DNA of 64,000 bases from Anopheles merus (GCF_017562075.2 NC_054083.1:44695269-44759268); one strand, 5' to 3'; counted from the stretch's first letter, positions 1-14,200 are shown. Made by a program: numbers and translations. The notes: generated by a model from the sequence alone, not told the origin.

Positions 1-1146
1 AGATGGATCTACAAAATGCTTAAAAATTTCGCGGAAATAGCTGATCTTTTATTTGTATATATTTTTTTTTTGTTTAGAGTCAGATTTGTACTTCAGATGT
101 TCTTTATACACAAGAACTGAAGAAACTATGAAATAATAATACAAATGTGGCAAAGAGACTGTATTTTCGTACGATCAAAGTTTTACAAATTCTATAGGTA
201 ATCAGATCTTCTGAGGATCCTAGACATAGACAAACAGAATTGATCGCTGTACCTTTGGAACTATCTGAGGCTTCCATAACACCCCCCGCAAAACACACTT
301 ATCACACAGAACATTCCCGCAGCCCAAGAACACGCCGCGGCGGCGCTGCTTGCAGTATCAGCAATTTAATTAAGCAAACAGTGCGCGCACAGGATGCAAA
401 ACACTTCTTTGCTTTTAAGCTCAGCGGCAACACCAGCGCGTGCTAATGGATTCGGGCTGTATTGCTTCGACGTGTCCAATTGTCGACGATCTTGCTCGAT
501 CTCTCTGCCGCCCGATCCCGGTGATCGGTGATGGTATTTCGTCCGTTTCCACTGTCAGCGGCATATATATATCTTCAGCCCGTTTGGTTTGGTTGGCTGT
601 TGGCGCTAAATAAACGCAAACACTGTACCCAATATCCATAAAGCGCGATCATCGTTGCATTCTGGTCGGGGCCCGACGTGCTCGTCGTCTGCCTTGTTGC
701 GATGGATGTTACCGAAAGGAAAGGAAAGACTCTTACGCTTCCTCGCACGCGATGGATCAGTTGCTACCGAAGCGCTAAAGTAGCCGCTACCGATCGGCAA
801 ACATGGCTCCATCCGGTAACGCCGTGCTGAAGATCGCGCGCAGTTGCATCCTTGCGGCACCTTGTGCCTTCGTGTCTTCGCGTTTGGGTGTGTGTGTGTC
901 CCGCCGAAAGGGAAAAGAAACCGCGCGCATGCAAAGTGCAATACCGGAGCCATCAGATAACGAAAGCAATTGGCCGGACTGGGCACAAAACCATGCTGGG
1001 CACTGGGAATGCGGCAATGTGTTCATCCCGGACGTTTGTACATCCCTTTCCCCGCAGGGAGGAGGACACACATACACACGCACACATTTGGTCAGGCAGC
1101 ATGGATGGGCGGTGCATGTTCAAGTGGATTTTTTGCTGATGTTTAC

Positions 1147-1419
1147 CTGAAGTGGGGGAACGGTGCTGGCGTCCGGACGGGTTTGGTATGTAGCGGAACT
1201 TTTGAGGTGTAGTGCAGATGCGATCCAGCCACTTCCACAGGGAGGTATTGCATCGCTGCACTTTGTTTGCGGTCGTTGCAACTGTACAAATTGATTATTC
1301 TTTGTTTGAACGTCCAAGCAACACGGGGAAGTTGTTCCGCTCTTTCCGTTGGTTCGCGTCTCTTGTACCGTGTGTTTGAGCTGGGCCGAATCGTCGGCAC
1401 CAAATGAAATGCATGCGAT
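1147..1419 (-). CDS. Candidate internal exon, 273 bases
   Basis: A minus-strand acceptor (TCTTCTTCACGCCTAG) and a CAG|GTAAAC donor enclose 273 bases that are open in one frame. It enters with one base and leaves two, so the exon length keeps the phase. The peptide begins SHAFHLVPTIRPSSN, has a basic patch (RYKRREPTERAEQL) and ends TPAPFPHF. No domain is recognised and third-position bias is low. The flanks out to both sides hold only short repeats. Confidence 0.2.
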
Positions 1420-4400
1420 CTAGGCGTGAAGAAGAATTATTTCCAAAGCTTGGTGTGTTTGTTTGAAATGTTTGCAAAATTTATGATCATAGACAAGCGA
1501 CAAGCGAACTATGGAAAAGGCATTTTTGGTCTCTTTCCCCCTCCTCCCGATACAAAACAATATAAAACCCAGCGGTGCTTGATCCGGCTGCATCTGTTAC
1601 TAATTATAATTTATGATTCTTCACTAGTTCTCCCCCCGTCTCCATCTTTTGCTGCTGGCTGTTGGTGCTTATGGGGTTTGATTTGTGTAACACCCGGGCA
1701 CAAAACGGGGTGTCCTCTATTTCTGCTCCATTAATCGTTAAGCTTCCTGTCCTGGCGGAGTTAATAATTTAAGATGGCCACCCGTTTTTTTGTTGTTACT
1801 CCCCTTCTGTTGAGCTCTGGCCAAAACACGCGAAACGAAACATGCCCCGCCGAGAATCCGGACCGGGTCACCGCAAAAGGTGTCACCTCGGATCGGCTCG
1901 GTACCGCGCCACACGCGCAAGAGATAAAATCCGCAATCCCCGATTGACCAATTTTGGCTGCGGATGAAGGGGCGAAGGCGAAGGCATGTTTTACGATCCG
2001 GACTGCGCGAAATAATCTCCCATAACACACATGGGAATGGAAGAAGATGGGGCCTTTACTAGTTTCGGTTTCTAGTTTTAAGATAAAAATTTCTCCTCGT
2101 AATGACGGGGCCACCTTAACCCGATATCGAACAGGATATGCTGTTGCCGTGCTGGGTGAGATTTTCGGAATGTGTGTCTGTGTGTGTGTGGCTGTGTGGC
2201 TAACGAAGTCACCCCGGGTAAGATAGATGCCCAAAGCGATGACAATAAATTTTAGACCACTTTTTTGCTGCTGTTGCTGGCCGGTTTGGCTTTACCGGTT
2301 CGCGAGAAAGTAGGGTTTTTGAAGACGAATCGCGAGGATTCACCTGCGGATTCACCCACCATGGTTCCGCCAGCCCCGTACGCTGTGTGCCATCCAGATC
2401 CTGCCTTTGGCGTCGCACTATGGTTTTTGGGAAAGTTGTTCGAGTCGCTGAAGCTTTTTTGGTGGTGTTTTGGGGAGGAATAATGCAAATAAAAGAAGAG
2501 GATAGGATGTGGATGTCCAATTAATTGGTTGGAAAAACATGAAGAGACCGGAGGTACCGGAAAATAATTCCATAAAAATGGTTGCCCTGTCAGGGGAGAT
2601 CGTGTGTGTGTGTGTGTGTGTCGCGCAATCGTGAAGCGTATCATTGCGATGCTGATGGCGGCAAAGTTTGGCAAAAAGGCCCTCTTAAGCCAGGTTGCGG
2701 GCTGCAATCGTCAAAGATTGTTGCCGCCCGTTTGGAGATCCTCCCCATCGGGCTCGAGCGTGTGGAACGGCTGGGAAGGGAATCCTGTCGTTAATTAGTG
2801 GTCGTTTGAATGGACAAAGAGCGAGGGACGAGGAAGTACAATAACACAATGGGGTTGGGCGTAGAGTGGTTCGAGATGTCTGGTGATCCAGGTTATCGAT
2901 TCTGATGGCAAAACAGCACAGCACAGAACACTGCTAGGTCTTTCGATGGACCGTATTGCTCCGTTGGTGGGCCATTCTTTTCGCTTCTCACCATTCCCGT
3001 TTTGCACATGAACAGGCAAATGAGAGATCAGGCAAGTGTCAGAAGTCGCCATAAGGTAGCACATTTCGTGTGTGTCTGTGTGTGTGTGTCTTTCGCCCGT
3101 GGCGAGAAGAAGGAACGCGACATACACCGCGCGTCACAGCGCGAGCCCTTACCCCGGATGCCGTACAAGAGATGTGTTCTGGCGTAGTGGTAATGTTCGC
3201 CACTGGAGCGCCACCAACAACCATCTGAACATCTTGACGTTCCAGGGGTAAATGTAAATGTCTTTAGGCCTGCGGTTGTTACGGGGGTTTGCAAGGAGAA
3301 CGATGCCGACTGTAAGCGAGTCGGGGTGCCACACGGAGATAAGATAAAAGCGCTTTGGGGTCGGCAAAACAGCACCGGTACGCTCGGCTGACTGAGGCGG
3401 TTTTATTTATTCTGCCAAACTGAAGCGATAAAGTTCGCGCGCCACTGGAAAAAGGATGAGCTGTTTTCGGGGAAAGTTGGTATAGGGTCTTTGCCGATAA
3501 GGTTGCTTTAGTTTAGCGGTAAATAGTTTGCTGTATCTCTGCTCTGCTTGAGTGGGACTTTGGCATCACTAAATGATGATTTTGTGAGAGTTTGTTTGTC
3601 CAGTTTAAAGCCTCAATTGGTTTGAGGTACGAGAATTGAAATCCCTTTGAATTGAATGTTAGTTTCAAAATGTTCAAAAAGCAAAATAAAGCAAAAACTG
3701 TTAATTTTTAACAAACGAACCAAATTCTGGCCAATGTACTCGATGGTTGGATGTTCGTTGCTCCTCCACAGTTCCCTTCCCTTTGGTGATGATGGCTGTG
3801 TATGCCGATGTGATCATCCCACACGCGTTTGTTGCACATTTGCCAAAACCCGTGCCCGACAACACACGCCCGCGGAGCCGAGGCGAAGTATTAAAATTGC
3901 CTCAATACGCCAACTCATTTCTTGCCACGACGATCGTTCCCTCACGCTTGTCCGCGTTCGGTCGCGGTTTTTGCGCGGTACCAAAACTCACGGCACAGGC
4001 TTCAGGCACTAGGGGTGTGTCTACCCGTGGCAAACAGCGGACGGTGTTAACACAATCTTTCATAAATGTAACAATAAAATTTTTCAACATGATTGTTTCA
4101 CAAATTGTACACCAACAACGTCGGGGAAGTTGCAGTTTGGGTTGGGCTCGAATGTGTTTGTTCGATGCAGTTGGTGTTGGAGGTGTTGTGAGGGGTGCTG
4201 TCGGAGAGGAGCGGATACAATTCTTCCAACTACAACTTACTTAAAGAGAGAAACACAAAAATAATATTGAAGCATGATGAATTATAGCCCTTTCGTCTGT
4301 CTGGGGATGATATTTAAAGGAAAAGAGAAGCAAAAAGGGACACACAAAAAAACGATGACTATCAAAGCAAAAGAATAGTTGGGAAAGCTTTACAATTAAA

Positions 4401-6057
4401 AGCAAAGAAATGTTCGTATATACAAGATTTCACCAAATATCCTCACCATTGGTTGGTCATCTTCTCGGCGGTACTCGTTAAATGATCGCATATTACTTAC
4501 CGAACAACTCACTCGCGATGGGACAAGGTTTGAAGCGACGCGCTACTTAAAACGCCCTTTTGTCCCGTTGATTATCGTCTTTGTACGATCGATTGATCTT
4601 TCGACACGCGGCCGTACCGGGCACAGAAACGCGCTGCGTGTCAGACGACAATGAGCATAAATCAAACGGGGAACGCCAACAAACCACTCTTCGTGTGTAG
4701 TGTGTGTGTGTGTGTGTGTGTTGTGGCGAAGGCGCGACAACCTCAACAATGGTCACCTTTCTTCCGTGCGATTAGCTGCGAGGTGGAATATTAGCATTAC
4801 AAGAACTGTACGTGTATTCCAATCGGGATTGATGAAGAGATGAGAGAGAGAGAGAGAGTGATGTCCCGATCGGTCGTCGCTCCCGATAGGGATGATCCTC
4901 ACGGTGTCAAGGAGTTACTTTCACGGGTGTGACCTCGTGTTGCCCCAGCTCAGGAAGGGTCATCCAACAGACACACTCGCATGATGCACAGTAAGTCTTA
5001 CAAGTTCCATTCATTGAGCAAAGGATCGAGATTCATTCTTTTGAAAACAGAATCGGTACAGGCCCTGGAGCCGCGGACGGTTCATTCATCCCGTGACGGC
5101 AGTTATTCTCCATCCCCTTTTGGGGGTTCGTCATATGTGTCGTACTTCTTGCTGTATGCACCGCGTGCAGTCATAATGCATTTTGAGCGAGACCTGCGAG
5201 ACATGGCGAGATTGTGGATTGGAGGTTCGGGGAAAGAAATCTCTTTCAATTGTCACCATCGCACGTTCTGAAGGGAAAAAAGGGTGAAATACCCTACCCA
5301 CTCTCTCTCTCTCTCTACCCTTCTGCGTCAGAATCAGAACAAAACCCACGCCGGGAAGTGTCTTGGGGACCCGTTTGGAGGAGACGTTTTTTTGTGTGTG
5401 TCGTTCCTGTGCTTTATCCGTGTTCCATTTTTCCTCCCCCCCATTCCGTGCTTCCTTTGTAGTCGCAACTGTGTGTTCCTTAGAGGAGCACAAACGGTGC
5501 TCGAGAGGCTATTGTCGTTCCGTGTGTGCCTTCCTGTGCCCCTTGGAGGACAATGTCACATCACGTGCTACTTATCTGCCGTCCGGTGTTCCACCTCCCC
5601 GCGAGCCTCGGGCCGTGGACGGGCTCGGGATGGTTTGGACGACGCGCCGATTAAGATAAGGGGCGAAGATCCCCGTATGACACGTTCAGGTGACATCAAA
5701 CGAAAGCCGGCCGGCCCCATTCTGACCTGCACGCCGTTTTCCTTCCCTCTGGTTCGCCGTGCGCTGTGTGAATTCTATCCCGCCGATCAGCTTTCCGGCA
5801 CTGATGCCGGCTATACTGGAGCGACAAAGCACAAGAACCGGCGGACGAATTACGCAGTGTAAACAAGAAAAAAAAACTAGAACACAGTAGAACGGTATGT
5901 GCTGCTAAGAAACAACAATGCTTCAAAGCGGCAGCCAACAACAAGAGATACAGAGATCGAGCATTGGCGGGGCAAATGGCCATACCGACAGAACGGTATC
6001 GCGATGGGCAAGAAGTCAAGCGTATGCCGATGCACTGACACCGATGCACTATTTGAA

Positions 6058-6165
6058 GATGCAACTCCGGTGTTTGCCGAATGTGGTCGATGGCTTGGTT
6101 CGTGTCACTTGGAGATGCAACTCCGGTGTTTGCCGAATGTGGTCGATGGCTTGGTTCGTGTCACT
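6058..6165. repeat. 56-bp tandem duplication, about two copies
   Basis: Copy 1 (6058-6113) and copy 2 (6114-6165) are identical over 52 bases starting at GATGCAACTCCGG. The near-perfect identity implies a recent event. The period is not divisible by three, so a protein reading through it would shift frame between copies. No gene is supported around it. Confidence 0.95.
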
Positions 6166-9100
6166 CGCCTTTGGCGTCATGGCACTGGCAGTATGGAAAT
6201 GATGGTCACAGTGAAATGGTGGGGGGCTACGTTTTGGCACACTAGTTTCGTGGCGAGCCTTTTTCCCCCCACTAAATCTATCTTTCCTATCAGTTTGTGT
6301 CTGAGTGTGTCATTCGATACGTTGACACTTTGTGGTCTACGATCGGGAATAATGAATGGGACACGTCCGAACGCGGTGGCAGACTTTGAACTCCCAAACC
6401 CCCGTGATAGACAAAAGCCGAGGGCAAAGAGTGTAAAGTTTCCCCGTTGAAAATGTCTAACACTCGCGATGGTGATATTTTCGTGCTTTAATTACCCGAG
6501 GAAGAGACAAGATGGTTCTTGACAGAAAATTCCTTTTTCGCATTAGACACTGAACCCTGCGCGCTTGCTAGGCAGGCTACAGTTCGATCAGGTGTGTTAT
6601 TCAGAAGACACAAATATCCCCCAAATTTCATTCGGACGCCCTTCAAATTCGATTCCATTCGGTGTGTTTCTGTGTGTGTGTCTTTGTGTCCTTCCGCTGA
6701 CCAAACGAAATTCTGCCGCACCGGCATGGCTGTCCGGCTCTTTCGCGGCCCTAGGCTCACATTCGAAAATTACACAAAAGCTAATAAATTTGTCATGTTT
6801 ATAATCCCGAACCCCAGTTCTGACAGCTACCGCATCGGGCGGAGATTTTTATGTCGATTGTTTGGCGTACCGGAAAAAAAGCAGAGCGAAAGAAAAAAAA
6901 AAAAGAGCCCCGAAGAGCGTCTTATTATTATTAGTCGTTTTTTTCTCGTCGTCCCTCTTTTCGGGAGGGGGGTTAGACTAACCGGTGTGTGGGTCTTCTT
7001 TTTGGTGGTTGTATTATTTTGTTTTTTTTTTGTCTTCAGTTGGATCCGTTGCTCTATGCGATCGATTCATTAGGAACGACCAAAGGGGGGACCAAACACC
7101 GAGAGTGATCGGCTAATGTCTAACGCCGCTTGTAGGGTTGTGCTTTCGGAAGCCGAAAGGCAGTAGGCGACGCCTTGTCCCATTGCACTTCATTTCTCCC
7201 TGTTCTCCAGTTGGCGGTGGTGGTGGTGGTAGGATGATGTTAAACGGTAATCTTGTTAGAGAGTTGTTACTTCTAATAGCTCTCCCTCGCTCTCTTGAAT
7301 GCTTGGGTCTCGATTGGGTCCCGATGAAGGGTCACCGATGGTACTTTTGACCCGTTTTCTGTCGATTTAAATTCTTTTCATTTCCGCTGGTGCGTTGTAC
7401 TGGTTTGACTTCTTGAGGTTTGTTGCCCTTGAGCTGTGTGTTTTTTACTTGTTATTGGAGCACACTATAGTTCGTTTGATATTATCGTAGTATTGGATAG
7501 ATAGTATCCAGCATGGGATCAGTGTTTTCTGTTATATTTACAAAAAAATGATCCATCACCAGTTGTGTATGATGGTGCAAGAAGAGGTACGAGAGCTCAA
7601 TTGTCTTATCCTGGAAATCATTAGTTGAATAAAGGAGAGATCCGTTTAGTTACATCATTTCGAATATTTGTCCTAATTAGTAAGAGTCATCCACCTTGTT
7701 GTATTTAGCTTGTAAAGATTCAAGAATATATTGGGAAAAGTGAATTTCTATATGAGTATTGAACCAGTGATGTATGATGTCTTATTCCACGAACTTATCC
7801 TTACCGCTGCGAAGCTACTTTTGAAAGTGGAGCTCATATCACTCATATAAGATTTATGAAATTCATGAGCGTTATTGTTGAAAATTTGAAAAGGACGACT
7901 AAATAAAGTTGTTATAAATTAATAAGTTTGAAAAAACTTTAATAATTTTAAAAGATTTTATCACATAATAGTCGTCTAAATAACCTATATCGCTTGTCTG
8001 TTAATTTCTCTAATGGTCTCTAAGTATGAGGCGTGTTAAAAACCTCAGTATAGATGTGTGTATGAGGGCGTTCAATCACCCTCTCTAACCGCAAGCAACG
8101 ACCGTTTGTCTGTTTTCTTTGATTGATTTAATATTTTTCGTACCACACTACAACTCGCTGACGAAATGTGACAATGGTTTCAGCACACAAAAAACTCGAA
8201 CGTATTGCGTAAAAAAAAACCAACAAAACAAGAACAAGCAGGAAAAAGGAGCGTTGATGTCGTTAGTACGCACCGAGAATGGATTTGGGAAAAAGGTTGA
8301 GGTTTGGTCAGCAGGCTGTACTACTGCTGCTACTGCTATTGCTCTGCTGTGTATATTGGCAGTTGGATTAAGCAGAAGGCGAAACGCAATCTCTTTACCA
8401 CAAACACAAGGGGGACAATGTTGCTTGTTTTAGGTTCGTTTTTGTTACTGTTGTTAAGCACTAGCATCTTTACCGTGAGGGGCTGTCAATGCTGTGATTG
8501 TTTTTTTCCCTTCTTGCAAAACGAGTACAACGGTGGCGATAAAGAAACGGTACCGCAAAACTATCATCATTACGGTTCTCGGTTTGCTTCATTAGTCCTT
8601 CGCTCGCTTTCACTGTCTCTCACTCTCTACCTCTCTCCGTTTGCAACACTTTCACCCAGAAATTGGACAAATTTATGTGTGTGTGTGTGTGTGTGTGTGG
8701 TGCTCGTTCCATCCCGCCTTCCGTCATGGGTCGACACTGTCCCGTTGCCGGAGAACGCTCGGATTGTCACAGATGGCCAGGATGTCTGTGCGAACACCGA
8801 TCTCCTCCCCTTCTAGCAAAGGGCGGACGGATGTCAAACGGATGTGCGAACGGAACAACGCCCCGGGACAATTATGATGGGTGCTAAAATAGCAGTTTAG
8901 CAGGCACCGCAAAAGTGCAAAACCACAAACCATGTGTGGTGCGCTTCTGTGGTGCGGTTTGCTAATAATCCTCCGTGGTGCCGGGATAAGCCGGGGCAGT
9001 CCGGCGTGTGACGGATCAGGACATGTTACGGATCGTTAGGAGGGAAGATAAGTTGTTGTGTGAGTGTGTGTTTTTGTTGGAAGATTTTGAAGAAAGTTTG

Positions 9101-9324
9101 CGCTTAAGATTGGCTAATTGGTGAATCTGTTTGGTTTAATGGTGGCCATTGAAAAAGGAATGCTTGTCGATTGGCAATGTCCTGTGGAGATGATCCGTTC
9201 GCTTGAGAGGATGTTGCCGCCAGTCCAATCCTTTCCTTATGGTTTGGAGTTTTTTTTTGTTCGGTCCAAATTTTCCCATGGTCCTTTGTAACGGCCATCC
9301 GTGTTTCCGTGTGACATGAGATTA

Positions 9325-9333
9325 TTTATTTCT
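9325..9333 (-). terminator. Possible poly(A) signal downstream of the 9.43 kb candidate exon
   Basis: AAATAAATAA on the minus strand lies roughly 95 bases after the TGA stop of the candidate exon, in a short AT-rich stretch. It supports that exon only weakly, because such motifs are common. Confidence 0.2.
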
Positions 9334-9426
9334 CTGTCCAGTGATCGTAGAAAAGTGAGAAAGACTCCTTTGGAACGGCGCGAAAGAAGAATAGACAGTG
9401 TAACATTTATGATCTCCGATCTTCTT

Positions 9427-9560
9427 TCAGCAGAGTTCATTGCCCACTGAGCGTGCTCGATCTATGATCACTCTATTAGCCTCATCCTCGTAAAGAGGCT
9501 CGCTCGTTGTAACCTTTTCCCTTCGTAGGTGTTGAGAAGAAAGAAAGTACTCGTCGTCCA
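9427..9560 (-). CDS. Candidate terminal coding exon on the minus strand
   Basis: A strong minus-strand acceptor (TTTTCACCTCACCATTCCAG) is followed by 43 open codons and TGA at 9427, entering with two bases of a split codon. The peptide is charged and hydrophilic: DDEYFLSSQHLRREK, then TSEPLYEDEANR, then IIDRARSVGNELC. An AATAAA lies about 95 bases beyond the stop (near 9330). The composition is more protein-like than most frames in this window. No family is recognised and no upstream exon was placed. An open run of this length after an acceptor can occur by chance. Confidence 0.3.
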
Positions 9561-10149
9561 CTGGAATGGTGAGGTGAAAATAATAGAAGAAAACTGGAAA
9601 AGAAATGCGCTTAGAATGCCCGAAAAACGAGAAAAAAGGGTCCATTACAACACAATCCCATTCGACCCGGGTGAAAGGATTCGATGCGTTTGCACCTCGG
9701 CGCAACGGTCATTTGATCCGCTGTGTCGACCTCTCTCTATCCCCCGGGCGCAGCGGGCATTTGTTTCCGCCTCACGGTGTCTCCTCGGTGTGTCCCTTAA
9801 AAAGAAGGAAAGAAACGAACACACCATTTGGGCAACGCGGTTCGGTTCGGGATGCCGCGTGTTTATCTTGTTTGATATCAATTCTTTACGGGGATCACAT
9901 TTATCACAACGGGAATGTATTCTTCGTTTTTTTTGCTTTCTCTCGTTCGATTGGGTAATCCTCTCGATCAAGGGAAAGGACCCGATGGAGAAGAAGAAAA
10001 GGTGCACCACGCAATGGGTGCGAGATCGTCTTCCCACGCCTCGGTGGTGGGTTAGGTGCGATAGGCGATGCTCCGCGTTTCGTTGCGCCTGCGCTCGAGG
10101 GTTAACGGAAGCAAGGTGCATCCTAGGAAAGGATGTGCGAAAGGATTTA

Positions 10150-11270
10150 TCATAGCTTGTGTTGTTAGGTTTAACGGTATTGGCAATACGATATTTTGCA
10201 CAGGAGATAGTAAACCCGTTAGGTTGTCATTTGTTGTAGCTATTCTTGATGTGATAATGCAAGAGATGTGTGGGAATTGATGCTGACGATAGCGAAAGCT
10301 GATTAGCGCTTTACGTCTGGTTCGATATGATGTTTCGTTATATATTTTGATTGACGATTTATGCTGAGAGAATTTCGTTGATATATTATTATCACAAATT
10401 AGAATTTAATTGTCTAAATACAGCTTAATTCGTTGAAAGAACCATTTCGTGATCATATAGAATTAGGCATTTCATTTAAAATGATAAATAAGAACCAGAT
10501 GATGGATGAAACACGCTCAAGATACTTTTCGTAACATTAGAATGTCATTTTTGCGAGCAGCAAATAACGTTTGCTTAGTTTCTTGGAAGAAATTTTGAAT
10601 CTTTTTGTGCGTTTGTTGGGCAGTTCGTGCCTTCGGTGCTTTCAAAACATAATCTCCCTCCTTCTTCGACGGTGCCAAACCCCTGGAGTGTCTATGCAAA
10701 TTGGATTTTGGGAGAGCCCATGCAAAAAAACCCACTCATTCCGTCTCATGAACATCCCTCGGGAAGAGCGCTGCCAAAGATCAAAAGAAAAATGGTCAGC
10801 AATCGGTTTCGCAACTTACTCCAACGTCCGGAGCAAGATTTGATAAGCTGCATTACATATGCGAACGTGTTGGAAAAGGGGCATCCATCAAGCGGGCCGA
10901 AAAGTAATCGAAAAGATGTGGAGAAATGGAACTTTGTATCATTTTCTCTGCGATTTCCAAAATTAGTCATAATACACGGAGTTGGACAGATTTGCATACT
11001 GAATGTTGTGATGCATTTCAAACACGATTGGTAAAATAATTCTTGGAAAATACAGCCAGAAAAAAGTTCAAACAACTGTTATTCCTGTAAAACATTTACA
11101 TGTTAGACACAATGTTGATAGGGAAGCGTTACTCGTTAGTTACCCGTTTTCAGTAATAACGGGCTGCATCCAGCCACTTCCAGAAGCACACTTCCTGCCA
11201 TTGAAGAAAGGTAGTGTTCCATTGATCGGGCGAAACCTTCCCAACGCCTCAGTTTCAATGATCATCATCA
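10150..11270. other. AT-rich non-coding stretch
   Basis: No supported gene. A minus-strand GTAAGT lies at about 10812-10817 within an open frame of 109 codons, without an acceptor or codon bias. 11270-12000 becomes GC-rich and reads like a leader, with an ORF ending at a plus-strand GTGAGT near 11845, but no start or partner exon was found. Confidence 0.4.
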
Positions 11271-14200
11271 GCTACCGCCACTTTGAGGGAGTCGAGATGT
11301 AGTTGGACCCGAGTCTCGAGTCGCTCGACAAAGAAGCAAACTTGGGAAGGCACTCGAGTGCGTGTGGTAAAGGGCCAGAGTGAGGGAGTGAAGCAGATGG
11401 ACAAGTGTGTGTGTGTCGGTGGTTGCTAAATCTTGGACCCAGACCCAGACATTTACAGTGATTCACTCCCGCGGCCGCAGCACTTTGCATTCGAAGCAAA
11501 CCACTCGAGCCGGTGGCTGCAACCGAGCACAGCAGCAAACAGCATCCCGACCGGCAGGAGCGCACCCGATGGTTCTCCAATAATAAGTTGAAAGTGTTTA
11601 TTTTGGCTACCGTTCTGCCGGTGGAGCAACCAGTTGGAGCAGCCAGCGGGTGCCATCATCAACGCCATCATTCCGTCACGCACCGGAGTGCGAGTCGGTT
11701 TTGTACGAAGGATTGGTTGGTGCGTCGCTTTGTGCCCCGCTTTGAAGGGGGTTGTGCTCCATGGCAAGAGATCGATAGCTTGTGTGGCGGCGCAGGGTGT
11801 CCATATGGTGGCCGTACCCCCCCCCCCCACCCGAAGCCACCGTGAGTGAATGAAAGCCCAAACCATTCGTCAAAAATCGTAGCTTGAAAGGGGGGCTGCT
11901 CCCGCGCTCCCGCGCTCTTCGGAAGTCGGCTTGAAAGCGCGAAAAGAACGGCTCGATCCCGCACGGAAACGGAGAAGTGTGTTTTAGCCACAAAACGAAC
12001 AAGAAACAGCGCGGGAGAAAAATGACATGTGATGGATTGTTAGCTATTTATTTTGATTACAGAGCCCTCGGTGTTGGTTGGTAGTAGTTGGCTGCCGTTT
12101 GTATTTTTACGCTGCTGGATTCACGCGCGTAGTCCACTTGACGCCCGCAACAACCTAAAGGCGGGGAGCTGAGGGCTTTTAGAGTGGTGAAGAAGCGCAT
12201 TTTTTTTTTGTCGGGCTGACGTTGTTGCTGCAGAGCTTCTCCGTCTGCATTGTTTCTTATTGTTTTGCTCAGCGCGCCGGAGTGGCATGACCGCGTGACT
12301 TCCGCGTGTCGAGGCGCTTCCCGCTCTCATTAGGACACTGAAGTTCTGTTGCTTGTCTGTAACAAAAAGCCTCGAACTCTGTTGAGTCATCCCGCCCGGC
12401 GGTCATCTCTTTCGGTCCTGTTTGGTTCAAGAATTTCCTTCTCGAGCACTGAAATCTAACACCACAAAGCTGACCAAGAGCGCAGTTGGGGCGGTAGAAT
12501 GGTCCAGCTTCCCGTTCCTAACTTTTACTGTTCCGTACCCTGGACAGGCTAACGGGAAGGGCGCTCCGCTTTTTCTCCGTTGGAATGGAATCGATCAAAA
12601 TCAATCAACCATTCGAATGACAGCCGACAGTTGCCAGATTCACTTGCAGGGTGGGGTGAGACCCGTGTGTGATCGTGTAATCCATCTTAATCGAAAGGCT
12701 ATCAGCATCGTCACCCACCGCCAGGAGGGGGGGGGGGGGTAAATTCGAACACACAACCCCGACGAGCACGATGGGCGATGGGAAAAAGGTAACAAGCAAA
12801 AGCTGAAAATCAAAACGCAGTAGCCAGGACAGCCTTCTTCGAGCATGGACGAATGAATGGCTGTTGCCTGTTGCTACCCAGCGACAGTGACGTGACGTGT
12901 GGTAATAGAAGGCGGCAATGTCATCGTTTACGGCGAAGAATACCCGCCGATGACAGATAAATACGGTCGCGAACATAAACATAACTTCTGCACATTCGGG
13001 GTCTCGTGATGTAGCTCCCCGGGGGTAGTACGCAGTACAAGGTGTGTGTGTGTGTTTGTAGAGTGAAATAAAGCTTCTACGGGGTTGACCGGGGAGATTC
13101 GGGATACGGGTGGTTGGTGCGTGTTCTGTGCGCGAAATATCATAATTGATATGACAGGAGCTGCGGCTAATCCGGATGGGTGTTGTGGCAAAGCGAAAGG
13201 CTCATAACGAATGGCAAACATCACAAATATTGTTGTGATTCTTGTTGGGTGCTTAATGAAGAGTCAACCAGCTTGTAACCCCTTTTGGCATGGAGCTAGA
13301 CAGACAAATGCTTACTTGGATAAAAGCGCGTTTCGGAAGCAATTGCTGGTGGTCGTTGCGATATGTTTACTAGTCTCTATGTAGAAAGCTCTCCACTGCG
13401 GATAAGGTAAAGGAACACCCCAAAACAGCATGTTTTCTCCCATCGATCGTAAACTAGCACTGTTTTTTTTTTCTTTCGTTTTTATAGCGGATAGGGGGCT
13501 TCTGTCCAACGACCCTCAGTGCTATAATTTTCCCGCCATTTGTTGTTTCATAAGTTTTGAATGCTAGCTTTGTGGCTTCATTTGCTCGGTTGATGAAAGG
13601 AACTGAACAGAAGAACACACTCCCAAGCCGGACACTTTGAGAGAAAAAGAGAACCAACAAGGGAGAGAACGAGATGATGAGGTCATAAAATGCCCTGTAC
13701 CGCGCATTGTACCGACGAGCGCGATCGTCGAGCCAAGGTGTGATATTATTCTGTTTTATTATATAATTGATATTTCTCGTGTTCCCGATCGAAACAAATC
13801 ACTGTGGTCATTTATCAGATTTTCGGACCGAATACCCTGTGGTTAGTGTACCCTGCGTGCCTTCTCTCACCATCCCTCCATGGAACCTTTCCATTCCCAG
13901 AGAGTCAAACCGTCGTTGCAGGTTTCAAAGGTATTCAGAGTTTTTGCTGTTGTTGTTGTTGAGGAGTTCCACCTACTTGGGGATCAGCTTTCGGGTCTCG
14001 CTCAGAGGTCCTCGTGATTAACTCGACCACACCCGATAGTTAAGGGGGGGGGGGGACGGGACGGTGGATTCCGAAATGGATCGCCGGCGAAAAATATTAT
14101 GTTATTGGAATTATAGATAATTGGATATTTATTAATGGTGTTATTAACAGGTATACTGTTCGCTGTTTTGTATTTCTTTCGCTTTGCCGCAGCGCTCAAA

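Larger units (their letters stand above)
1..9300. other. Non-coding tract with scattered GT/CA repeats
   Basis: Apart from the candidate exon at 1147-1419 and the duplication at 6058, I see no supported gene. ORFs here are short or in conflict across strands. A TATATATA run is at about 566. CA/GT stretches are frequent. 7400-8120 is AT-rich with no reading frame, repeat or tRNA that I can identify. Confidence 0.5.

Noticed and set aside
1561..1567. TATAAAA sequence that could be a TATA box
   Set aside because: No initiator at a suitable distance and no downstream exon. Similar motifs at about 30120 and 43933 were rejected for the same reason.
5131..5267. Minus-strand acceptor followed by 44 open codons
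   Set aside because: The acceptor is strong, but open runs of this length follow roughly a third of acceptors by chance, and no poly(A) signal or upstream exon was found.
9529..10155. Longest plus-strand frame (208 codons)
   Set aside because: It overlaps a 158-codon minus-strand frame, shows no codon bias or domain, and is within chance length. The minus-strand acceptor and exon candidate at 9560 fit better.
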